From NCBI GenBank assembly GCA_026545765.1, contig CM048841.1:104071542-104135541 (forward strand): a DNA stretch of 64,000 nt, in the 5' to 3' direction. The translations under genes and the position numbers were made by a program. This document shows positions 48,625 through 58,331 of the stretch, in pieces. Numbering within the stretch: the stretch's first letter is position 1; every line of letters begins with the position of its first letter. Source of the stretch: Plantago major. Its lineage: Eukaryota; Streptophyta; Magnoliopsida; Lamiales; Plantaginaceae. The notes below the pieces were generated by a model. It was not told the DNA's origin and did no database searches. It was given only the letters and a program-made list of their open reading frames with translations.

Positions 48625-50247
48625 AGCAAGTTAAGAGGCTCGGGAGTTGCTGTACTTTGTCGTTTTGTACTTTCATAAACTAGTTTCGTATTATGCTTTT
48701 GCTGTAATGCTCATTTTCCTTTGTTGGTTTCTGGCATTTACCCCTCCTTGAACTGATATGAGATTCAATAAGATCTTTCCTTGTCTATATTGTTGTTCGG
48801 AATCTTTCTAGCTGTAAATTTGTTCTACTCAATTAGTTCCAGCATACTACAACCTCCTGATCATTTTGCCGATTATATTCCGAAATCCGAACTTCACCCC
48901 AAATCAGATGGTGATATAGTATGAAATCTAAACCTGAGCTAACAAGTTACGAGTCAAGAACGTGCTTCATTTATACTACGTGAAAGTCGAATCTACCTAA
49001 ATTGGAGAAGTTCAACTGGCTATACGGATAAGATCGCATCAATGATACAAACACTCCAAAACAATCGGCTGAGATTTACAATGAAAATATGGAATTGATC
49101 TCACACTTTCAACCCTAATGCAGTACCGATTTGGTACTTTTGGTTGATCCTGTGTGGTCGGTCCAGGTGCTCCGCCAAATTAAAACTGTTCCATCCAAAG
49201 CCGTGTTAAAATCAAGAGCGTTCGTTTAATTCGCCCGGCTTTTTTTTTCTTCAGCTCGGCTCCTTATTTTCATTTTTCTTTGACTTTGATACCCGTTTTG
49301 TTGCAACTTTGCATTAAATCTTTGATCTATTGCATATTGTCCACAAAACTTTTCATTTTCCAACATACTTAAGTAATGTTAACTGTTACTCCATACGTCC
49401 CGCTAATCTTGTCTCGCTTTCCTTTTATTGTTGTCCTCTTAATATTGCCATAATCCCAAAATATTAAAAATTAAACCCACTGAGAATTATACTTTTTGTT
49501 TATTCTTCAACATCATGCAGTTTATCATACCCCATTAGATATTTAATCTAACGATCCATATATCCTCAAAGGCGATAAGGTAATCACCTTATCAGCCAGT
49601 GATCGCCGTTCACTCTAAGAATATGTAAGTTAAAAAATACAAATACTAATCAAAATACCACAATTTACCCTCTAATTTATTTTAAAATTACTTATTTTTA
49701 TATTTGATCGAAATAAATGTGTCAATTTATGATTTGACACATATTGTCAGTCAGTGCGAGAACCTGTCCGACTGTAAAAAAAAAACCCTTGTTACTATTT
49801 AACTCTCATATTCTTTTTCATTATTTATAATTTCTTTTTACCATCTTCCATATTTTCTCCACTATTTATTAGGAGTATTTATCATTTATCTCTCATACAA
49901 CAAACAATAAAGTATTGACATTTTTCTTAAAACATCCCAAAAATAAGTGATACAACGTTAGCGGGAATACATATTTACCATCGTATAATACAGTCGCCCT
50001 AGAATTAAGTAGGCAGATTCGTTGATTGCAATTAATGTAGATTTTTGGATGAATGAGATGAACTTAAAGAAAAATGAAAGGGAACTTAACTGAACCTGAA
50101 CTGGGATCGATTTAATGTACACTATCAGGATTCAGGGGGACATTTGAATTCTGAACAGTCGCACGTACATTGCTTCATTCTTTATAAGTACATAACCTCG
50201 TCTGAGTTTTTCATTGCTAGATTTAGACGCTAGCTCCTGAGTGTTTG
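48625..50247. other. Intergenic spacer with a Stowaway-like repeat
   Basis: No gene recognised. It contains a possible MITE at about 49389-49973 (below) and AT-rich DNA. Confidence 0.55.
49389..49973. repeat. Possible MITE with CCCGCTAA inverted ends
   Basis: Left: ACTCCATACGTCCCGCTAAT; right, read on the minus strand: ATGTATTCCCGCTAACGTTG. The shared CCCGCTAA core and AT-rich noncoding interior suggest a Stowaway-like element, possibly with later insertions, as it is longer than most. Confidence 0.4.
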
Positions 50248-50925
50248 ATGGGGTCCCAAGTGAATATGAAGCTATTTATCGACTCTGAAACTAACAGAGT
50301 TTTATGTGCGGAGGTAGGCAAAGATTGTGACTAAGCTGCTACAGCAACAAGGCATGGAAGGCTGCTTGTCCAACATTTGCCAAAGCTTCGAAAATATGGA
50401 CGGAAAATATATACAACCTAAACTGAACAACAATTTCATGTCGAAATTCAGAGATTATATACCTTCTCCTAGGATCCGTGCAATTGCCAGTGCCACAAAG
50501 CTGTTCTATAGGTGTGGACAATGTAACAATAACAATTTTTACTGTTGTGGCATACAACAACCAAATTGCTGTCATTGTGGCAAGGCAATGGAAGTTTTAT
50601 CTGGAGGACCCGATGGATATGTGCTGGGGGTGGTGACGTACATGGTGATGGATGATCTGCAAATCAAACCTTTATCTACTCTTGGATGCCTTAACTTGCT
50701 CAACAAATATAATGTCAAGGAAGATGGTGCTTTGACAGAAAAGGATGTTATCTTGGGCATGAATGAGGTATATCTAGATGGTTTTCCTGACTTCGTTCAT
50801 TAATTAGTCTTTCCTTGCTTGTGTAGTTCTGAAGAAAGTGTCTTTTTTCATAGGCTGTGAAGATGTTGAAGGCTTCTTTGCACTCGAAGCAAGTCCTTAC
50901 AGATGTCTTTCTCGTCAACAACTAA
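50248..50925 (+). pseudogene. DUF674 copy 10, internal deletion and frameshift
   Basis: The start MGSQVNMKLFIDSETNRVL runs to GKDC, where the segment normally reading about VDFLFHILSLPIATV is deleted. The junction is out of frame and gives a stop at once (about 50332). The remainder continues in another frame (TKLLQQQGMEGCLSNICQSF to the intron at 50767) with YRCGQC and CCHC cysteine pairs and VVTYMVMDDLQIKPLSTLGC. Exon 2 (50854-50925) is intact (AVKMLKASLHSKQVLTDVFL). A shortened protein from an internal start is conceivable but lacks the N-terminal motif. Confidence 0.88.
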
Positions 50926-51720
50926 AGAAACTGAAGGCTGCACACATTTCATTTGCAAAGACACCAGTAGTCATGTTAAGTCACTTTGTTAGTCCTTGTC
51001 ATCCATCTTTCTTTACAATTGTTAGGAAACAATAACAATCATCTATTGAGAAGCCATTTGTAAGTCTTTCTTCTCATTTCGATAAACTAAGTTAACCTGA
51101 CTTTATCGAACTACTCTACATTGAATTATTAACTTTCTTAATACTGTAACTTTAGTATATGTTTCATGGTATCTAGTCTGTCATGAACAAGAAAAGATAA
51201 ATAAAAGCCGGTCTTGCTTAGTTAGGCAAACTCGAGACTCTTCAATTTAGCATCAAGTGCCACTTATGGTGTAAGAGCCGTATGCACATACGATAGGACT
51301 ACAATCAGTTAAACCAATGCAATATATATACTCCAAGTATACGACTATTGGCAAGGCATGGAGCAATTCATCCAACTGCTACAGCAGGTTAATGCATACC
51401 AAGGGATATCACGGTAGAATGTAGGTTCGTCATGAAAACTGATAATGAAGCTATATACTACAGAATTAACAGCATCAAGATGTTTACAATGATTACATAT
51501 ATAGCTAAGACATTACATGGTGCAAAAGGTTAATGAGATAAAGTTTATGGATAACAAAAGGCAAAAGTTGCACATAGGCCAGTGTTATTTGCTCGATAGT
51601 TGCACCTGGAATTTATCACAATGGCGGCTGGTAATTATTCAGACCTTGTTTAAACTTTAAACTACCAACTGCATATCAAAGTTCCAAGACCTGGGCTATT
51701 GTAACCATTAAATTTACTCT
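50926..51720. other. Intergenic spacer, no gene seen
   Basis: 3' flank of copy 10 and 5' flank of copy 11. A frame at 50838-51035 overlaps exon 2 of copy 10 out of frame and is not a gene. Confidence 0.5.
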
Positions 51721-51731
51721 GTATATATAGT
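51721..51731 (+). promoter_or_regulatory. TATA box of DUF674 copy 11
   Basis: GTATATATAGTTACC about 60 bases upstream of the ATG at 51782, the same core as in the sister genes. Confidence 0.6.
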
Positions 51732-51781
51732 TACCTCTAGTTACTAAAACTATCAAACTAGATATAAACCATAAAAAAATA

Positions 51782-52723
51782 ATGGCAGGTTCTTCGAAAG
51801 TGAGCTTGAAGCTGTTGATCAATACTCAAACAAACAGAGTACTATTCGCTGAGGCTGGCAAAGATTGCGTTGATTTCCTATTCCAACTCATGTCTCTGCC
51901 AATTTCCACAGTAGTCAGGCTGCTGAGACAACAAGGAATGGTGGGTTGCTTGGGAAATCTGTACGAGAGCATCGAGAATCTGAACGAGGCGTTCATTGAA
52001 CCTCATGCAGACAAGGATTCACTCTTGAAGCCCGTTGTTTCGTCAGTTACGCTGTCTCTTCTAGAAGGTTCAAAAGAAGGGTATGTTTGTCCTGAGTGTG
52101 ATGTTTGTCGTTATTCTGACGATCAACGCGCTATTTGTCCCGATTGCCAGAGTAACCTTACCTACAGTATAACATATGTGGCTCCTCCTCCAGGTTTGAT
52201 GTCAAAAGTACCAGGTGAATGTGGATCCGGGAAAGGTGGTTTGGGCTATATTTGCCCCAAGTGTGATGTCTCTTATTATTCTAATCATAAACGTGCATTT
52301 TGTCCCGACTGCAAGCGTAAAATGACCCACGTGATAACATATGTGGTTCCTCCTCCAGATGTTGTGACTAAGACACCAGGTGACAATGTTGGATTTGTGA
52401 AGGGTGTGGTTAGTTTTATGGTTATGGATGACTTGGTGGTGACTCCTATGTCGACGATTTCAAGCCTCACTTTGCTCAACCGGTTTAAGGTCAAGGATAT
52501 TGGTGCACTGAAGGAAAAGGAAGTTCATATTGGCATGAATGAGGTACTACTACTAGTACAGAATTTAACTGGTCTTTCCAGTTCTTGTTTACAGTTTATG
52601 TTTCTTTTGTTCTTGATCATTAGTAAAATATATATATCCTACACGCAGGCTGTGAAGCTGTTGAAGACTTCTTTGCAATCCAAGAATGTACTTTCCGACG
52701 TCTTCCTCACCAACAGCAAATAA
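51782..52723 (+). CDS. DUF674 protein, array copy 11, doubled Cys4 segment
   Basis: Exon 1 (51782-52543, 254 codons) starts MAGSSKVSLKLLINTQTNRV; exon 2 (52649-52723) encodes AVKLLKTSLQSKNVLSDVFL plus TNSK. The total is about 278 residues when spliced. The Cys4 unit occurs twice: YVCPECDVCRYSDDQRAICP-DC then YICPKCDVSYYSNHKRAFCP-DC, each followed by a TYSITYVAPPPG / THVITYVVPPPD linker, so one whole unit was duplicated. FVKGVVSFMVMDDLVVTPMS follows. The intron (52544-52648) is GT-AG but 105 bases and free of stops, so an unspliced message would encode a 313-residue protein with a hydrophobic stretch (SSCLQFMFLLFLIISKIYIS). No defect is seen. Confidence 0.9.
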   Translation: MAGSSKVSLKLLINTQTNRVLFAEAGKDCVDFLFQLMSLPISTVVRLLRQQGMVGCLGNLYESIENLNEAFIEPHADKDSLLKPVVSSVTLSLLEGSKEGYVCPECDVCRYSDDQRAICPDCQSNLTYSITYVAPPPGLMSKVPGECGSGKGGLGYICPKCDVSYYSNHKRAFCPDCKRKMTHVITYVVPPPDVVTKTPGDNVGFVKGVVSFMVMDDLVVTPMSTISSLTLLNRFKVKDIGALKEKEVHIGMNEVLLLVQNLTGLSSSCLQFMFLLFLIISKIYISYTQAVKLLKTSLQSKNVLSDVFLTNSK

Positions 52724-53653
52724 ACAAACCTGAGGAACGGAAGAAGTAAATGTTCTGATTCTGTTTTTGCTGTCACATGAAATGGTTCTAAGTTCTAACC
52801 ACTGCTGGATTTATTGTTGTCATTTTTTGTTTCTGTCTAGTATGGAACAGTGCCATGGTGTAGTTTCCGACTTTCTGCTGATGTTACCGACTGTTTGAGT
52901 ATATTAAGTAACCTATATTATAACAGTGAATGTGTAAACAGATCAAGGTGCCATTTTTCATCTTCTTGTAACACAGATGCTAAAAGTTCGAATTATTGTA
53001 ATCAAATAAAGTTAAATTAGTTAAAATTGGTTTTTCTAAATGAATGAATCCAGTGGGGAAAAATATGATTTTAATGGATTTTAAAGACGAAAACTGCACT
53101 AACAATTATGACCATGTTCATGATCATAATTTCATATGATCATATGCCAATTTGGGTGATAGCACCCTACATTTGTGTGTTAGTGTGGTTTGTAGAAAAG
53201 GCATAGCCATTGTGATTAGGAGCAGATACATAATTTGAATTTCATGAGTCAAATATATTAAATACATTTTTTTTTCAAATTGTGTGGGGGGTCGAACGTC
53301 CCACTATGCCCCCTTCTGGGTCCGCCCCTAATTATGGTGCACTGCATTTTGTCTGGTGTTGTTCATCCTTGAGTTAACATAATCATATAACAAGTACATA
53401 ATGCAATGCATATAGTGTGAGTGCTGCACAATTGACAAGCTTAAGTAGAAGACGAATCAGTTTGATCCAATGAACTTGAACTTGTGTTCTTTCACTATTC
53501 ATGCTATAGTAACCAAAAAGACAATTGGATGAATTCCAACAGATCTCTGTTATCTAAAACGATTCTGATATTCCTCTGCATCATATAAATATGATGGTTC
53601 TTTGTAAGTGCACAACAAAAGTGGTTCAACAGTTATAGAGAGTTCTAATAATA
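52724..53653. other. Intergenic spacer, no gene seen
   Basis: 3' flank of copy 11 and 5' flank of copy 12. The last about 200 bases resemble the 5' flank of copy 14 (shared CCAATGAACTTGAACTTGT-type block), showing duplication of upstream DNA. Confidence 0.55.
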
Positions 53654-54280
53654 ATGTTGTCGAAAATCAGGTTGAAGCTATTCATCAACTCTAAAACGAA
53701 AAGTCTTGTGTATGCTGAGGCAGGCAAAGATCGTTCAAATTTCACATTAGGCATCCTGTCTCTGCCATTGGCCTCTGTAACTTGGCTGCTACGCGAGCAT
53801 GGAATGATAGGCTGCTTGTCTAACATGTACAAGAGCATCGAAAATCTGAAGGAGAAGTATATGTACTCCTGCACAGCCTGTAAAACTGTGCCTAAGACTG
53901 ATGAACAGGTAACATATTGCCCCAAATGTCGGAACCTCCCACATTTCACTTACCCAGGCGGTGTGTACGTGAATGGAACAGAGACTTACATGGTGATGGA
54001 TGATTTGGAAATAAAGCCATTGTCTACTAACTCATCCTTTGCTTTTCTCAACAAGTATGGTGTCAAGGACGTTGGTGATTTGGAGGAAAGAGAGGTTGAG
54101 ATAGGCAAAGATGAGGTACATGCTCTCTATAGTTCTTATTAGTTTATCGGATATGAAGAAATTATCTTCTTTTTGCAGGCTCTGAAGCTGTTGAAGACTT
54201 GTTTGATCTCCAAAAAAGTCCTTACTGATTTATTCCTCACAGAGAACGTAATTGAGGAAAAACCAAAGGCTTCAAAGTGA
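53654..54280 (+). CDS. DUF674 protein, array copy 12 (short form)
   Basis: Exon 1 (53654-54115, 154 codons) starts MLSKIRLKLFINSKTKSLVY; exon 2 (54179-54280) starts ALKLLKTCLISKKVLTDLFL and ends EEKPKASK. The total is about 187 residues, among the shortest in the array, because the linker between SIENLKEKY and the Cys4 segment is nearly absent. Cys pairs: YSCTAC and YCPKC. The block reads ETYMVMDDLEIKPLSTNSSF. GT-AG, phase 0, intron of 63 bases, near the lower limit for plants. Closely related to copy 14 in both coding and flanking DNA. Confidence 0.88.
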
Positions 54281-54329
54281 TTGTGAAGAGGCTGTACTCT
54301 GTAGTCATGCTTGGTTTCTTATTGAAAGT

Positions 54330-54930
54330 GCAGATGTGCAGCTGTTTAAGTTATTGTTGTAGCAATAGGGCTATGACTATTGCAGCAACAATGACTATAA
54401 CAGTAATGCCTTTTTTTCACTAACTATAACATAGTTTCACGGATCTAAGTTTGTGTTTTCAGATAGGAATCGACTTATATTCAAGAAAGCCATGGAGTGT
54501 TAGAAGACAAGATACAAGGACTCTTGGAAGTCAAGATCTTATGGACTCTCAGAAGATTGGATTATATGAACTCTTGAAGATAAGATGAGGATGAGCAACA
54601 AGATCTGATTGGACCTGATCTTATGGACGTTTTTCTACACTATATATACAAGATCAGGGCCATCACAAAGGGTGTGCAAGTATAGAGCAATTCCGACTAG
54701 CTTTTTGTAAATCTCTTATTTTAGTGGATATTTCGCATATGGCACACTAGGTATATTTATATACCTGCTAGAAATCATCTTGTTTGCTGTTCACTTTTAC
54801 ATATTTCGCTGTGCAAGTGATTGTTCCTGTCACTGTGACACCAACTGTTGTAGTAACATTGCTACTAACAATGGTGTTTCAGTAATAAGTGCAAAGTCCT
54901 AGGTCCGTACCTTCTTACACTTATAATAAC
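54330..54930. mobile_element. Possible insertion in the 3' flank of DUF674 copy 12
   Basis: Copies 12 and 14 share 3' flanks (GTGTAACGAGARCACTTG at about 54942 and 57722). In copy 14 this follows the stop by about 50 bases; in copy 12 by about 660. The extra about 600 bases contain a promoter-like ACTATATATACAAGATCAGG (about 54640) and a downstream TTGTAAATCTCTT, as in LTRs. Borders and a target duplication were not resolved; a solo LTR is possible. Confidence 0.4.
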
Positions 54931-55481
54931 ATATGTTTGGTCGTGTAACGAGAGCACTTGAATGTTCAACGTCTGCTTTTATTTGTAATATATGTGCCTC
55001 ATTCCTAAATAGTACTATGTGTTTTATTCGTGGAGATCCAATCTTTCCTTGTTCGTTGTTCATGCTCCATTTTTTATCATTGCAGTGGTACAAATTAATT
55101 TTTTGAGTTAACTGAAATGATACTTAATTAATGAATAACAAATTCTATCGCTTTGGAACCTAAACAGATATACATTCAGTAGTTTAAATTGCTATAATTG
55201 CCCTCCTTGCTTCAATAACAATAACACTGGTAACATAAACGACACTTCTTGAATTATTCAAATTCTTGATTATCCATGTTTGGATTCAATTCTGTTGGCA
55301 TTGGTGTTTAATCCAACTTGTTCCCAATACAAAAATTATGAACCTAACAATACATTCAAATCTCGGGAGATCGAGTGAAATAATCTACATATATAGAGAC
55401 CCTGATGATTATTTGGATTTCACATTCAGAATTCGAAGAACAAAAAAGAAAGGAAAAGAAAAAAAAAAAAAAAACCTAATA

Positions 55482-56284
55482 ATGGCTGCACTGCCCAAAT
55501 TAAGCATGAAGCTATTCATCAACTCAGAAGCCAACAAAGTTGTATATGCAGAGGTAGACAAAAATTGCGCTGATTTCCTATTCGGTATATTGTCTATGCC
55601 AATGGGGATGGTGGCCCGGCTGCTACAAGGACATGGAACGGTCGGTTCCTTGTCGAACATTTACCAGAGTTTTGAAAATCTTGACAAGGCATGTGTACGA
55701 CCCGGCCTGAGCAAGGATGGGCTTTTGGCACTTGCTGGTAGCACTGCAACTACTTCTTTAGTCCCTAAGGTTCTCGCTGGTGATAGTGCTGCCAACAAGT
55801 TCTATAGGTGCAGTAAATGTAGCTATCTGTATTATTATACAAATAATCAGCTCCTAATTTGCCTCCAATGCAATCAAAGTGTGAATTCTGCATCGGGAGG
55901 CGTCGGTAATGGATATGTGAAACCAGAACTTACATACCTGGTGATGGATGATTTGGAAATCAAGCCATTGTTATCAACTTGCCTGTACATCTCTTTGATA
56001 AACAAGTCTGGTGTCAAGAAAGGTTGTGCTTTGAATGAAATGGATGTTCAAATAGGCATGAAAGAGGTATATATTTTCTCTAGGCTACGTTTTCCAAAAT
56101 TCCTGCATTTATTTTCTTGCTTACTTTTGGTGTTTTTGAAATGGAAAAAACGGAGTTTTTCTGTTTGCAGGCTGTTCTGCTGTTGAAGGTTTCTCTGTGC
56201 TCAACAAAGGTCCTGACTGAAGTATTCCTCCCTAAAGAACCACCTGTGGAATTTGTGAAAGAAGAATTCAATGATAAATATTGA
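55482..56284 (+). CDS. DUF674 protein, array copy 13 (intact, diverged)
   Basis: Exon 1 (55482-56066, 195 codons) starts MAALPKLSMKLFINSEANKV; exon 2 (56171-56284) starts AVLLLKVSLCSTKVLTEVFL and ends VKEEFNDKY. The total is about 232 residues. The reading frame is open further upstream (from 55266), but the family start motif and an A-rich leader just before 55482 favour this ATG. Cys pairs: YRCSKC and ICLQC. The conserved block has drifted (LTYLVMDDLEIKPLLSTCLY). GT-AG phase-0 intron. No internal stop. Confidence 0.87.
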
Positions 56285-56918
56285 ATTGATAATTTGAATG
56301 AAGAATAAACTCTATTCAATGATAATAACTCTATTTTGTTATTACATGTCACTGTTCTTGAAGTCTTACCATTATTTGTGTTCAATTCAAAATTTCCTGT
56401 TATGTTTATCAAAAGTATTGGATTATGGTCACTGTTCTATGTACTTATCAATCGAATCGTTCTCAGTTTCTAATGCTATTTGAATGATTCTGCCCCAGAT
56501 TATAGCAAAAACTGATACATTATATGATATACATGATCGAAACTAGTTGCAGTCATGTGGCATTAACGGAAAAATTATCCGAATCAAACAGTATATTTGC
56601 AAGTTATGACTTAAACAGCTAAACTTGTGCAGAACAAGAACTTGGCTAATAATTGTGTATATGAGATAAATAAGTGTAAGTTGAAAGAAACTCTTTACTG
56701 GAAGCTCAGCAGATGCAAATTTGACAATTAAAGCAAAAAAATAAGTTTGATTCAATGAACTTGAACTTGTATTCATGACTATTCATGCTAGTAGCCGAAG
56801 AGACAATTGAACGAACTCAACAGATGCATTTAGTTAAGATGGTTCAGACTTCAGATATCCCTCTGAGTTTCTTTATAAATGCAGAACCAGTCTTTCTCAA
56901 TTTTTATACTAGAATATC
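56285..56918. other. Intergenic spacer, no gene seen
   Basis: AT-rich. The part from about 56735 to the ATG of copy 14 resembles the 5' flank of copy 12 (TTGATTCAATGAACTTGAAC and ACTATTCATGCTAGTAGCC). Confidence 0.55.
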
Positions 56919-57673
56919 ATGGCACAGTCGAAACTGGGAATGAGACTATAAATCGACTCTAAAACCAAAAGTGTTCTGTATGCTGAGGCGGGCAAAGATT
57001 GCGTAGATTTCCTATTATGCCTCATGTCTATGCCAATGGCTGGGGTGACTCGTCTGCTACGAGACCATGGAATGGAGGGGAGCTTGTCTACAATGTACAA
57101 GAGCTTCGAAGATCTCAATGCCGAGTATATATACTCTGCACAGAGCAAGGGTGTCCTGCTTTCTATTATGGGTACCTTATTGGTATCAGGTTCTTCCATT
57201 CCTTCAATTTTCGCAGCTGTGGCTGATGGAAAAGGGGGTTTGTACTATTGCACATCCTGTAGATTTGTGTATCAGTCAGATCGACAGCAACCATGCCCCA
57301 ATTGTTCCCAAAAGTTACATACCATGTCCCCGGGCGGTGGGTATGTGAGGGGAACAGTTACTTACATGGTGATGGATGATTTGGAAATAAAGCCATTGTC
57401 TACCAACTCATCCTTCGCTCTTCTCAACAAGTATGGCATCAAGGACATTCGTGATTTGGAGGAAAGGGAGGTTCATTTAGGCGCAGATGAGGTACATGCT
57501 CTCTCTACAGTTACTCATACCTTTCGATATGTTGGACTTCGTCACTCTAATATGAAGAGATTCTCTTGTTTTTGCAGGCTCTGAAGCTATTGAAGGCTTG
57601 CTTGCACTCCAAAAAAGTGCTTACTGATGTGTTCCTCACAAAAGCTAAAGAAAACCCAAAGGCTCTAAAGTGA
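56919..57673 (+). pseudogene. DUF674 copy 14, premature stop at codon 11
   Basis: MAQSKLGMRL is followed by TAA (56949-56951) where sister copies have Leu or Phe. Everything else is intact in the same frame to 57491 (DSKTKSVLYAEAGKDCVDFL, Cys pairs YYCTSC and PCPNC, GTVTYMVMDDLEIKPLSTNS). Exon 2 (57578-57673) is intact (ALKLLKACLHSKKVLTDVFL, ending KENPKALK). Initiation at a later ATG (57024, MSMPMAGVTRLLRDHGMEGS) would give a protein without the N-terminal motif. One base change explains the lesion, so it is a recent null or a functional short form. Near-duplicate of copy 12 in its 3' half. Confidence 0.87.
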
Positions 57674-58331
57674 TTGCGAAGGGGCAGTAGTCATGTTTTG
57701 CTAATAAAGGTGTTTGGCTGTGTAACGAGAACACTTGCATTTTCATCGTTTGCATTCAATTGCAATATATGCATCACTCCTTAATAATATGCCTTTTAAT
57801 CATGACATCCTCAGGTTGGTAAACTGTCCTAAATGAAAAGCAAATCTGCAAAGATTACATAGTGATTAGTGACAACAATCCGAGTCTGCCAATATATATG
57901 TATGCACTCTGGGGGTCAAAACTCGAGAAATATATTGAGCCAGGAGTCGAGCCAAATAGTAACAAAAAAAAAAATTCGCAAATCCAAGAATTGATAAATT
58001 TCTGCCTAACTACCAAGGCAAATCGACAAGACATTGCATCCAAATCAACAGAGAATGGTGAGGGCAGCCATCCAGAAATACTAGAAAGCAAGATGGGGAC
58101 AATCCAAAACCTGATAACCAATAGTCTCACGGCGTCCTGGTATCAATGGCGGGGACAAAATGCAGACCAATGTCAAGAGGATTACTAGTTGCCAAACCCG
58201 TTCATTCCCCACACTTCTTCATCAGATGTCTTGTCATAATGGTTCTAACTTCTAACCTATAACGAGAAAATAGTTCATGATAACAGTCTCAAAGGCATTA
58301 ATACTACACATGCCTACTTGAACAGCGATTA
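57674..58331. other. Convergent 3' flanks of DUF674 copy 14 and the CANIN-like gene
   Basis: Contains the 3' flank shared with copy 12. A 108-codon frame at 57862-58188 has no recognisable domain and lies where the 3' UTR of the minus-strand gene is expected; not called. Confidence 0.5.

Noticed and set aside
54352..54420. Palindromic-looking GTTGTAGCAATA / ATTGCAGCAAC region
   Set aside because: The pairing is short and interrupted; no matching element border was found, so it is only mentioned within the possible insertion.
57862..58188. 108-codon plus-strand frame between copy 14 and the CANIN-like gene
   Set aside because: No domain and no similarity to neighbours; lies in the expected 3' UTR of the minus-strand gene.
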